This document shows positions 14,323 to 25,276 of a stretch of 64,000 bases of DNA, piece after piece (position 1 is the stretch's first letter; each line of letters begins with the position of its first letter). The DNA is taken from the NCBI RefSeq assembly GCF_050436995.1, contig NC_134754.1, positions 3,217,001 through 3,281,000 of the forward strand, in the 5' to 3' direction. A program made the position numbers and the translations under genes. Origin of the DNA: Anticarsia gemmatalis (taxonomy: Eukaryota > Arthropoda > Insecta > Lepidoptera > Erebidae). The notes beneath the pieces are model-generated. The model searched no databases. It was not told where the DNA came from and saw nothing but the letters and a program-made list of their open reading frames with translations.

Positions 14323-14462
14323 TATATTCGTGCTGAAACACCTGATCTTACTTGGCATATTTTTGAACAGATCAGATGAGTACATCGTACGAGAGATCAG
14401 TACATTGCTGCTCTGACGTCACATGTTAATCACTATAATCTCAGGGAGAAAACAGTTGCTCA

Positions 14463-14619
14463 ATTCTCTATTACTATACCGACAACCGACCTGTCATCGA
14501 GAAATTTTGTATGAAAATCTGATCACGCGCCTCTGACGGGCGTCGTAGCAACTTTTTTGGCAGTACATTCTAAATATCAAAATTCGATAGTTAGCCAGTT
14601 GTCGGTAGTGTTAGAGAAT
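14463..14619 (+). mobile_element. Short MITE family, copy 2
   Basis: Runs from ATTCTCTATTACTATACCGA to GTGTTAGAGAAT with imperfect inverted ends and the shared core GAAATTTTGTATGAAAATCT. It is diverged from copy 1. Confidence 0.7.
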
Positions 14620-15833
14620 CGAGGTACAGTTTACAGGAAAGTGGCTTTCAAATAGTGGTCAACTGATACACTGATAGCCAGACACCCGTTAAAGAATGGT
14701 TTATCTTTTTTTGTGGGAACAGCAATTATGCGTATAATATTAACTTTAAAACGCAGATTTAGAATCGACAGTAGAAAAAACATTATTGGCTTTATTTTGT
14801 GTATGCGGAATTATTGTAAGATTGATTATAACCAACCGAAGTATTTTAATCTGTTCATTGATAAAAAAATGTTAGAAAATGTGTCACTCTTTACACATAT
14901 TTGTGTTTCTTACTGTACACAATATGTAGCCTAAATAAATAAAATAACAATCACTAAAGTAAGCAGTTTATTGACTCTTATCTAAGAATCGTTTCTGGAT
15001 ATAAATAGCCCCTTGTTTGGGTCTCCAATTCGTGGTATTCCATGAGGTTCTTTTTTCCTACCGCAGTTATAATGATAAAGAAATATTGAACAAAGGACCA
15101 TGTAAGATTGTAAGCTATTTATATTTTTTCATGATAACATATTTTGATATAGAAATGAAGATGTGATATGTACATATGTGTGATATAAACTTGAGTAAAC
15201 AATTATTCAAAGTTACAGAAACAAGTAATAATCGGATTACATTCTTTGGGTATTTTTTATTTTTCGAGATAGTTAAAATCTAACTCTAGACCATAAATTA
15301 TACAATAATTGTATATTTAGTAATTCTCTAGTAATAAGTACTATTTAGAAGTACATTAGTACTAAATAGTAACTACACGCCGTACACGTTTCATTACTAT
15401 CGCAAAGCCAAAATCAAAAACAAATAACGATCATACACCACAACTACGAAGCCATACTTACGAAACAATAAACTATCATCTTAGAAACTATTAAGAATGA
15501 ATAGTAAATCTTAGTTCAAATAATTTAGTTCTAAGAGTGAGTTAACAATCGTTGAAGTAAACAGTCTGGAGTCGACATTGAACAAGGATCGTTCCGCGGC
15601 CGCGATTGAGGGCCCATTCTTTGGTTTTGTTGGCACGTTTCAAAGGAATCGCAATTATCGACTGCGTGTCTTCGTAAGCCTCTAGTACAAACCTTTTGTT
15701 ATTTTCTGTGGCCTCTATAAGCTACCGTATAGTATAAGAAGTATGATAAAGTATAGTAGGATGGTAAGTATTCTGAAAGTCTTGTCTTGTGGTTTCAAAT
15801 TTAATGTCTTTTAATTGTTACGCTTGTATATTT

Positions 15834-15879
15834 TAGGAAACGCTAATCAATAATACACATTATTGATTAGCGTTTCCTA
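15834..15879. repeat. Perfect 21-bp hairpin, ACAC loop
   Basis: TAGGAAACGCTAATCAATAA onward (15834-15854) is exactly complemented at 15859-15879 across a 4-nt loop. Confidence 0.9.
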
Positions 15880-15922
15880 TAATTATGTTAAGGTAAATCG
15901 ATGACATCATTATTGCATTATA

Positions 15923-15969
15923 AGTCGATCATTATTGCATTAACTTAATTAATGCAATAATGATCGACT
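15923..15969. repeat. Perfect 20-bp hairpin
   Basis: AGTCGATCATTATTGCATTA (15923-15942) and its exact complement (15950-15969) flank ACTTAAT. It lies 43 nt after the preceding hairpin. Confidence 0.9.
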
Positions 15970-17769
15970 GAGATTTCAAACAATTAAACTAAACCCTGCC
16001 AAGTTTAAGCTATGGTCATGGCGAGAAATTCTTGTTTTAAAAGGTACGAATTTTTAATTATCTAATAATATAGAAAAATAAAATAGAATATCTAAAAATG
16101 TATCAGACATCAATAGCACCAATTAGGAACATAAATCCCCGCCTACTCATTTCCACTAATAACCATTCAAAGATAACTACCATCGAATAACATCAAACAA
16201 ACCCACTCATACAAACTATTCTACACAATAGGTACTCACATTGACAGGTACAAAAACGCCAACGCCAATACCGGACATCCACTGACAAATAGTTAAGTAC
16301 TACAAAAAAAATATTGTCTACAAAAAGATATATCTTACGACAAAAATAAAAGCCGTACAATTTGTCAACTTAGACTTATTGAAACACGATAGAGTAAGTT
16401 TAATAAAACAATGCGATTATTTCATGTCAGACTTTAATACGTTTTGTCCAATATATGTATTCAATAGTTCTATGATATTTTGCCTTTTCAGATTATTTCT
16501 TCACCTTACGTATCTGTATCTAGTTAAAAGTGCAACTGATTAACTCCCTAAAATTATGTGAAAAGCATTTTAATCTTTTTCATGTTTTTTCGACCGGCGA
16601 CGGTCCGTATGTCAAGATGTATGGATTTGAATGAAGGATGGAAAATTTGTTAGATAGTACCAAGGGCGTTGATTGATCTCGCCTTATGGGAACAAGGCGT
16701 AATTTTACGTGTTCCTTTGTACATTTTATTTTGTTTTGTAATTCCTTTTGTTCATCCCACATAATGTATATTTATAATTAACTTATTATTATAATATATT
16801 ATACAATGTATTGCTCAATGAATAAATTATGATAATTTGTTGAGCAGTAATCACATTTGCTGTCAGTAACAAAATTAAATTGATAATAATTATATCGACC
16901 CCTCCTACGTAGACTATGGTAACCCCAAAATGTCAATTTTACAGCAGAGCTGTTTGAACATATAAAGTTGCATAAAATTTTGTTCTGTTTATATATTGAC
17001 TTGAAAATTACTACGTAGACTAGTTAACAATTGCTCTTCAAGATGTTATTATATTTTATAAGGTTATTTTACTAGTTTTTGAGAAAATGATGTTACCATA
17101 TTTTACTTCGTGCATTATGTTAGTAATTTTATCGTATGTACTACTTGCCATATTTTACGTCGCAAAATAAATATCTGCTAATATGGTATATACAACTTAC
17201 TACTTTTTACATGGTAAACTAATTAAGGATTTTAGTCGTTAGTAACACTTACTACAATATACGTTGGAATATTTTTAGGTTTCCAAATATAGTAAAACAC
17301 AAAATATTGTTCAATCAAATTTATTTTATTCTCACTATCTTCATTCTTACAAAATATTAAACAATATAAAAAATATGTGTTAACCTTATACTTTATATCT
17401 AAATTATAAAGTTATACTTTTAATAATCATTGAGATCAACAACAAAATCAGCCTTTTAAAAAGTACCGTCAAACATAAACATTTTTTTTTACTTATTAAA
17501 TAATAAAAAAAAAAAAACAGAACAAGTAATCAAATTGCAATTTCGGAATTTTTTTCATCAAATTTCAATAAAAAACAGTTCTAATAGTAGACATAATAGT
17601 AAGGTAAGGTAAGGTAAAGTAGGTTTGCATAGCGAAAAAGATCTATAACTGCTTAATGTCAAAAGGTGAAAGAGATGCATGCAATAAAATGTACTAAGTT
17701 TACTTAAGCCAGCTATGACCAAACTATTGTTTACTGGGCATGTTGCAGTGTTTGCTTTCCCTATTTCAG

Positions 17770-18330
17770 GTTACACAGTGAACCATGGCAAAAGTTGTTA
17801 TATTCCAGATACAGAAACTGAAATTTTAGCTAATGAAAACGATAATTTAAGTACTCCATGCCCATCCATAGAGTGTGATTTCATTAATCACCTAGATAGT
17901 GACTGCCATAATAATTTCTGTCCATGGTTCGTTTCAAAGAATACGGAAGGCATTATGTCCATAGACTCACCATTTATGTAACAAAATAGTTATGCTTCTA
18001 CTCCTCAAGCAAACACTCCACTCTCATGCTCATCTGTAACGGCTACACCTCTGTCCAATAAACGAAAACTTCCAAGAAAAGACAAAGCAGATATAAGAAA
18101 AACCATTCAGATCATTCAGAGACGTGTCGTCTCTGAATGGATTGATGTTAAAAGAAAAGCTTTAAGGAACACCGGCAAGTAATATACGAGTCGTAACCAT
18201 TAGGCCAAAGAAGTCAATGAAAGCACCATGTCCTCAAACATGTCGCATGAAATGCTGCAGCGAAATTGACGAACAAGAGTACAAGTACAAGTTAATGTAT
18301 AATAGAATACGGGAATTAACGCGAACACGC
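17770..18330 (+). pseudogene. Broken cysteine-rich transposon exon, left copy
   Basis: An acceptor (CTATTTCAG) at 17761-17769 precedes a coding stretch reading GYTVNHGKSCYIPD onward. A TAA at 17979-17981 falls where the other copy has leucine. A later stop follows NTGK, and then CRMKCCSEIDEQE is read in another frame. The order K..RNTGK, YTSRN, RPKK, C-x3-C-x3-KC and EIDEQ matches, from memory, the cysteine-rich region of an uncharacterised arthropod protein family tied to DNA transposons. Compared with the right copy, it lacks about 115 bp after DEQ. It also carries a small inserted quasi-palindrome at 18100-18140. Confidence 0.6.
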
Positions 18331-18479
18331 ATTTTACCTGTCCCAGTGTACCAGTGTCAATGTGGTCCCAGGCTGACAGTCAGCCTGGGACCACGGCGAG
18401 TGCAACCTGCGCCGAAACGTTAGGCATTTTAAGGTAAAATGCGTGTTCCCGTTAATTCCCGTATTCTATTATACATTAA
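18291..18479. repeat. Inner arms of the foldback (about 48 bp each)
   Basis: TTAATGTATAATAGAATACG onward (18291-18338) is matched almost exactly in reverse at 18432-18479. These are the innermost parts of the larger inverted duplication. Confidence 0.85.
18362..18394. repeat. 33-nt perfect palindrome at the centre of the foldback
   Basis: GTGGTCCCAGGCTGAC and its exact complement flank a single A. It lies where the two arms meet and would form a hairpin or cruciform. Confidence 0.9.
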
Positions 18480-18499
18480 ACATGCAACGCGAGAGTTTA

Positions 18500-19062
18500 A
18501 AAGTTATGAAGTACAAGTTAATATGATGATGAATGTTTTTAACTTATATTTACGGTCCCAGAAATTTTTTAAAATGTTTAAGCGCCCTTGTTCGTCAATT
18601 TTGCTGCAGCATTTCATGCGACATGTTTGAGACTTCTTTGGCCTAATAGTTCCATTACGACTCGTATATTACTTGCCGGTGTTCCTTAAAGCTTTTCTTT
18701 TAACATCAATCCATTCAGAGACGTGTCTTTTTCTTATATCTGCTTTGTCTTTTCTTGGAAGTTTTCGTTTATTGGACAGAGGTGTAGCCGTTACAGATGA
18801 GCATGAGAGTGGAGTGTTTGCTTGAGGAGTAGAAGCATAACTATTTTGTAACATAAATGGTGAGTCTATGGACATAATGTCTTCCGTATTATTTGAAACG
18901 AACCATGGACAGAAATTATTATGGCAGTCACTATCTAGGTGATTAATGAAATCACACTCTATGGATGGGCATGGAGTATTTAAATTATCGTTTTCATCAG
19001 CTAAAATATTTCAGTTTCCGAATCTGGAATGTAACAACTTCTGCCATGGCTCTCTGTGTAAC
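18500..19062 (-). pseudogene. Broken cysteine-rich transposon exon, right copy
   Basis: Read leftward from the acceptor at 19063-19071, this is the same exon in reverse orientation. It has a frameshift early (GAAATATTTTAG against GAAATTTTAG). It keeps MLQNSYAS where the left copy has a stop, and it shares the NTGK-stop with the left copy. It retains more of the domain: KCCSKIDEQGRLNILKNFW, which completes the KC-x-I-x-E-x-R-x-I-x-FW pattern of the family. Intact sense information is therefore split between the two arms. Confidence 0.6.
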
Positions 19063-19481
19063 CTGAAATAGGGAAAGCAAACACTGCAACATGCCCAGTA
19101 AACAATAGTTTGGTCATAGCTAGCTTGAGTAAACTTAGTACATTTTATTGCATGCATCTCTTTCACCTTTCGATATTAAGCAGTTAAAAATATTTTTCGT
19201 TATGCATACCAAACTTACATCTCTCGCACTAGGAAAAAAAGAGATGATTTTTTTTCAAATATAAAAGTAGTTTATCAGTTTAAGAATGCAAAAATGTAGG
19301 TAAATAATAAATTCTCGTAGCTCAAGAAAGTCTCAGCAAAACAAACCAACACAAAATAATAAAAATAGGTACATATTTTAAAATTAGTAAATAAAGAAGC
19401 ATACATACTGTTAGGAATAGAATCATTAAAGGATTGGTTGCAAGTGTTAATCACGTATTAGCAGAAACATCTACTAAACTA

Positions 19482-20116
19482 TTAGATCTCAATGTCACCA
19501 ACACCAAGCGGCCAAGAGTGTCGCAAATTATCCATTAAACTATTTATTTCTTCTAAATCTGCTCCGGGGGGCAAAGGAGAATCTGAAATATAATAATACC
19601 AACAAAAATCAATATAATATGAATAAATCAATAATATTTAGGAACGTAATATATCGTATATTAATTATCTATCCACTGTGAATTGTGGTAAGTATTAGAT
19701 ACAATATTTTTTTGGTGTAATTTACGGTGTAAAGTATAGCAAGTGATTGTACAACATAAGGTTTCCTTATTTGGTCCAATGGAAAATATGACAACTATCA
19801 CATACATTACATGAAAAAATGTGATTTCCGAAGTACATTATGGTATGTATCACTAACCATAAAATACGTCGGAGATATGAGCAAGTAATATAGCACACAC
19901 AGCTTCGACTTCTTTACGTTTTAAGTATTTAAATATTTATAAAAAAGTAATTACTGAAGTAAATGAGTAATAATTTAATACCCATAGCTGATATTTACCT
20001 GGTTTATCTTCTGTTTCACCGCTAACATTAAATCGGTTGACGGCTAAATTAAATATAATGTCTGACATAGACGAAATTTTCTTACCTGTACTATACACTT
20101 TATATCTATCCGTCAT
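19482..20116 (-). pseudogene. Upstream exons of the transposon gene
   Basis: Exon A runs leftward from ATG 20114-20116 (MTDRYKVYSTGKK) to a donor CCAG|GTAAAT at 19999; the open frame extends back to a stop at 20216-20218. Exon B begins after an ATTTCAG acceptor at 19582, reads DSPLPPGADLEEINSLMDNL and ends at TAA 19482-19484, giving 72 residues in all. Exon A ends in phase 1, which also fits the acceptor of the cysteine-rich exon at 19062 (CCA G|GT TAC). Exon B could therefore be an alternative end. No domain is recognised. Splicing is inferred from sites and phase only. Confidence 0.45.
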
Positions 20117-20482
20117 TATAAAAGTATTATAAACACGTACAAACAATTTTTCGTAAAACTCAGCAAATAAACCGCGCAAGTCGCTTCGTCCGGCGTAAAC
20201 AACGGTTACTGATACTTACAATGCGCTCGCGACCGCACGGCTTCCCCGCGCACCCGTCGTAAACGGTCGCATCGACTCTCGCAATATTTTACATCGTGGA
20301 CGTTCAGAACTTGCCATATTATACGACTGAGAAAATAGACTTCCTTATGGAAATTCGTTACAATTTTTTTTTTATACATTCTTTAACTAATTTTATATGC
20401 ATTTCCGTAAAAAAGGAAAAATTGATTTTTTGTGGGTTACCATAGTTTACGTAGGAGGGGTCGATATGATTTCTATTACCGC

Positions 20483-20533
20483 AAAACACTTTCTAAATCA
20501 AAACACTTTCTAAATCAAAACACTTTCTAAATC
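20483..20533 (+). repeat. 17-bp tandem repeat, three perfect units
   Basis: AAAACACTTTCTAAATC is repeated exactly three times, 16 bp outside the right end of the 3.6-kb foldback. Perfect identity implies a recent expansion. Confidence 0.9.
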
Positions 20534-20883
20534 AAATACATTAAGGTAATAAATATTCATTTGTTTTAATAAGCCAACGTTATAATTAACGTAAAAATTT
20601 TTGAAATACTAACGTATGTTGTATCTTCATGTAGCTTAACTATTTAAATGTATCTTGATTTAGTAAAAAAACGTAGAGAATTTTTATTCCATATCGTAAA
20701 CATTGATTTGGATATTCGTTTTAAATTCAATATTTTGTTTTAGAAGATTTTGACATTTAGAAGGTACAAAAGCAAAAGTAAATCTTAAGGCATAGGCGCT
20801 GTGTAATTTTTTATTATTGCCGAGGATTTGTGTATGAAAATCTGCGAGCGCCAAAGGATTTTTTTGCAATGCATTCAATGTCA

Positions 20884-20932
20884 TTCTTATGACTTAGGCT
20901 TGAAACGCTGTTTCAAGCGTAAGTCATAAGAA
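20884..20932. repeat. 23-bp hairpin with 3-nt loop
   Basis: TTCTTATGACTTAGGCTTGA onward pairs with the complement ending at 20932, with one mismatch, around GCT. Confidence 0.85.
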
Positions 20933-22183
20933 CCTACCTGTTACCTATACAAAAATCGATAATAACACATTTGTATACCTCCCACAAAATAATTACATTC
21001 CAACTACCTTCCTGATCAAACAAACCAATGTAAACACGTCTGCAATCAATAAAATAACAGAACAGATTATTCGTGTACACAAAATAAACCAATTTAGTTG
21101 ACAGCTCACTCATTATCACATAATGGAAGCAAATTTTAATTACTCCCACCAAATACCTACTTGTTTTAATAACGAAACTTAATATTTGTGTAATTAATTG
21201 CATGGAGGCTCATAATTAATGAAACGGTCCTGTTTAGGGATACTTTGGTACGGCTGATGAAATAATAACTGATTAGAGCATCATATTAAATGATGGGATA
21301 TGGAGATAATGGTGCGATAAATGTAGGAAGATGTGTTGTTATTGTGTTGAAAATATTATAACATTTTGATAATCGTTTTGTTATGCGACAAGTCAGCCGT
21401 AAGGCATTGGCGTACGAATAGTTCTATACGATATCGGTACGTTTGATGATGTGAAGCCTTAAAATCACGACGAATTTTTTCAAGATATTTGCCACATAAA
21501 GGACTAATATATAATTATTTAGCCGGTTCTTTATAGTGTCCAAAGACTACCTGCTAAAATATTACGCAATAGATATAGTCCGAGAGTAAAAAATAAATCA
21601 TAATAAAACTTACGGAGTAGATGAAAATCTAGGCAAGACAAACTGACTTTAGTAAAATACACAGATAAAGAATTAATCCAGACAGCACTTTTGCTAAAGT
21701 GCTCAATGCGTAAAGACCCTTAAAGTAATTAGTATTTGAGATCTTCATGTCTGGGACTTGTAAAGCGGTGCGTATTAGACTCACAAAAAGTTCTATAGAC
21801 GCTCGTAAGCCCTTACTCGTACCAATGAAAAGGGACAACATATTCTTTGACGATACAGCTTAATGAGACGAGGTATTTAGTAAAATGAGCTTATAATAGC
21901 GGCAATATCACATCAGCATAACAACTGAGAAGCAAATGGTTCTAATTAAAATTGGGGTTTTAAACGTACGTGAGTCGTTTCACAATACCTACCAGACTTT
22001 TTTTTATTCAGCTCTAATTATGCAAAATGTTAGCTCCTTATAGCACCTTTGGGCCGCTTCCCAACTTAATTAATTTTTTTACAGTCATAACCGGCCTTCG
22101 AGGAAGATTATTTAAATTGTAATTACGAGTTTCTTCGCGATGTTTCGTGTATTTCTTCTTACTTTGCTCGGCTACTCTTTTAT

Positions 22184-22476
22184 AAAGATGGTAATAGGTT
22201 TAATATTAATGAACCATTTGATAAAACTCAATTGAGTTCTAAAGAGCCTTTTATAGTTGATCTAGATATTGCCTTTGAAGCATGTTATATTGAGTCTGGA
22301 AAGGTAACAGAAATAAATGTACTTATAAATACTGAAGATGCTATAAAAAGGAAATAATAAAGGCATCCTTTGAAGAAAAAGGTCACTTCCTCCACAAAAC
22401 TGAATTAAAACAGTCTCAAAGAGTAATCAAGGAAGGAGCAAGAGTGAAGAAATTGCGGGTCAAACTTAATATTTAA
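22184..22476 (+). pseudogene. Unrecognised gene fragment with one frameshift
   Basis: The frame reads KDGNRFNINEPFDKTQLSSK onward for 57 codons to a double stop at 22355-22360. Shifting one base before the stop restores an open frame (EIIKASFEEKGHFLHKTELK onward) to TAA at 22474-22476. The residue mix is soluble and charged, unlike chance frames in this AT-rich DNA, and the rescue across the frameshift is clean. There is no clear splice acceptor at the start and no poly-A tract at the end. I do not recognise the family; it could be a retrocopy, a decayed exon or transposon debris. Confidence 0.35.
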
Positions 22477-23912
22477 TATGAAAAGGGCCGGCCGCTGACG
22501 CCACGGGCTACAAAACTAACTGATATAATTAAAACATAACTTGTATGTAATTCTACTGAATTCGCTTCAGGGTTTGTATGAAGTGTTTGAATATGGGTGC
22601 GCTTGATTAAATATGGAATGGAGTTTAATTAAATGTTTTGGTTACCGGTTATTTCTGTTATGAAAGTTTAGTTACAGGGACTCATTAATATTTATATTTT
22701 TAGATAGTTTCACACTATTGTAGCAAGAGACCTGTATTTTAGCTTAACGTTACGTTAAGTGAGTAAGGCGTGAATTGATGTATATACTTCAGACTTGGAG
22801 CTATTTCAAAGTACGAATGTTTTGTAACAGCTACACCTAACACCGGAAATGTAATAATTCTTTACGTGGCAATTTCCTTTTTATTATACAAAACATTTAA
22901 ATAAAAAACCCGTTTCCAAACAACTTATTTTTCTAGAACAATTATTTGTGGCCCATAAACCTGTCGCCGTATTTTAGATGCGTGGAATCACCTAAAACAA
23001 TTACTCACGATTATACCAACGCTTTGCCCAAGTTTTGAGAGCGTGTGAAGTCTAGAACTTTTTAACTTGGAAATTTATGGCACAGCTGAGTTTTTAAAAC
23101 AAGATTTTCTTGGCATAGGTATTCTTAGCGATTTTAATTGAAAACAGGCCTTTTTTCAGGCCTCTTGCTTGATCTATGTGAACAGTTTACTAGGTAAAGA
23201 TGAAATCAAACTAATTTATTTATTGTTCTGTGTAATTTAATTGATTGCTCAGAAAACTATTAAAAAATGCAAACACAGTTACTATCATCACTAGAAATTA
23301 AAACTAAATTTTCTCAAACTTAGACACATTTAGGCTTCCTTTAACAGGCAATTCATCACGAAATTAACATATTGAACTAAACATTACAACACTAGGTTCA
23401 TAGAATATCTAGGTCTTAAATTATGCTCGTAGTAACATTCCCAGTATCAATCTATTCCTAAACCACTGTACATAAGTTAAGAGAAATAATTTCATTAACA
23501 GTTTGCCGAGTGTGTTGAGAAATTGCTTCCAGATTGTATTATTCGAAAACGAACGGAAGGCGGTCTCATTCGGTTTCAGAAGTGGGAAACTACTAATAAA
23601 GATGAATGTTGGGAACGTAGAATGTAATAATTTTACTCAGTTTTCTTATGCTTTAAACATTTGACTTCAAAAGTTAGAACAAAAGGTAACTTTTTTATCC
23701 CATTACTATCTTACTGCCGGGCAAGGGTTTTCTTCTATATTAAAGAAAGAGTTGAGCCCTGCGTCCGCCACGTTGGCCAAGTGTGGATTGGCTACTTTGC
23801 ACGCCTTCAAGAAATGAGTTTAACAATTTTTAAGCATGCTAGATTTTATCACGATTTTTATTAGCAGTGATCATTGTTTTCAATACACACATAGCTTCAT
23901 AAAGGTAACTTT

Positions 23913-24183
23913 ATCTATACTAATATTATAAAGCTGAAGAGTTTGTTTGTTTGATTGTTTGTTTGTTTGTTTGTTTGAACGCGCTAATCTCAGGAACTAC
24001 AGGTCCGATTTGAAAAATTCTTTCAGTGTTAGATAGCCCATTTATCGAGGAAGGTTATAGGCTATATATCATTACGCTACTACCAATAGGAGCAGAGTAC
24101 CAGTAAAAAATGTTTCGGAAACGGGGAAAATTTTGATCCATTCTCTCTAATGTGACGCAAGCGAAGTTGCGCGAGTCAGCTAG
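23913..24183 (-). repeat. LINE-type 3' tail repeat, copy 3 (reversed)
   Basis: The reverse complement of the same unit, beginning on the plus strand ATCTATACTAATATTATAAA. It has an expanded GTTTGTTTGTTT run near 23945-23975 and ends GCGCGAGTCAGCTAG. Confidence 0.75.
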
Positions 24184-25080
24184 TGGTTAAATAAAATGGT
24201 ATTTCATTTACGAGTTTTACAACTACACGCTTTTTCAGCGAGGAGAAGCGATGCTGCGTGACCCCAATCTGCCTAATTGTGTGTGTGAATTGGTAAATGA
24301 TTGATTGATTCATTTTCATTGGCAGGTACAACAGTTCAGTTGTGAAAATTTAAAACTGGTAGTCTGTTTCGAAATTATAATGCTATGATTTTTGTGACCC
24401 AGTCGAATTTGCAGTACTTATATCATTTAATTTTTTATTTTATATATTATTTACGAAGAAAACTTTTCGACGATAAAAAGCTATGAACGTATTAGCCATA
24501 CATCTTTCCAAATCCCCAAAGAATTGGAACGTGATACAATTTCCTTGATATATTAAAATTAGACGAAAAAAATATACATTTCCGTATTACATTATAACGT
24601 TTCAAATACGCCTACAGTCGGCAAAGTTAAAACAAGTCGTATTAATAATCCGGCAGAAGGATTTCCCGAGAGAATCCTGAACATTATAGGTAATATATTC
24701 TACCGAACATCCACAGATCGGTGACGCGTGACAACGAAATTAGGTGCCAATATGGTGAGATGGAAATCTAGGTTAAAAATACAGGCGAATATTCCTTTAG
24801 GAATTAATACTACCGAATATCGCATTCTTATATCTTTTTTTAAGGGTCAAAGCATAGTTTTGTCACTGTTCTGTGTTAAATAAAGACAGTATTCTGATCT
24901 AATATAAAGCTCAACACGACTCATTGAAATCAAATCCTGGAAAGCATGTGACGACTACTGTTTTTCGCGTTAATGACCTTGTAACAATAAACTTTAATGT
25001 AATAGAAACAATCAGTAAAGCTATATTGTGGCGTACGAGTCCTTTAGGAACTAAACCCCAAGAAATCTAAACTATATCGG

Positions 25081-25276
25081 CTTAGCCTTTCTTCCTAACT
25101 TTGTTGAAACTGGCTTTTGAATCTTCGAAAATGACAGCCGGAACTCAAAACTTAGCGTGCCTTCCGAAACATGGAGGAACTCGATATGTATAAGATGGTC
25201 ACCCATCCACAGAATAACCTCGGCAAGCGTTGCTTAACCTGAGAGATTGATCCGCGCTAGTGTTGCTAACTAAGCC
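25081..25276 (-). mobile_element. 5S-rRNA-like SINE, minus strand
   Basis: On the minus strand AGGTTAAGCAACG (25228-25240) and GGATGGGTGACC (25198-25209) correspond to internal promoter blocks of 5S rRNA genes. The body continues GAGTTCCTCCATGTTTCGGA, AGGCACG and CCGGCTGTCATT, a widespread lepidopteran tail. It is too diverged to be a working 5S gene. Confidence 0.7.

Larger units (their letters stand above)
14620..16891. other. Non-coding stretch with two hairpins
   Basis: Holds the hairpins at 15834 and 15923 and a very GC-rich spot, CCGCGGCCGCG near 15595. No gene is recognised. Confidence 0.65.
16892..20467. mobile_element. 3.6-kb foldback DNA transposon with inverted internal duplication
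   Basis: The ends are inverted repeats of about 35 bp, reading CGACCCCTCCTACGTA inwards from 16896 and its complement ending at 20464. They differ by one base over the first 30 or so, and the match extends through ATAT on each side, so the target duplication cannot be separated. Inside, 17617-18361 and 18395-19217 are long inverted copies of each other around a 33-nt perfect palindrome. Both carry the same broken exon. The right end holds two further exons and a CpG-rich patch (20170-20300), probably the promoter of the leftward transposon gene. The cysteine-rich domain recalls an uncharacterised arthropod transposon protein family. No catalytic domain remains, so the element is non-autonomous. 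Confidence 0.8.

Noticed and set aside
21614..21642. 29-nt candidate micro-exon on the minus strand next to GTAAGT
   Set aside because: Too short and isolated; the donor and acceptor can occur by chance.
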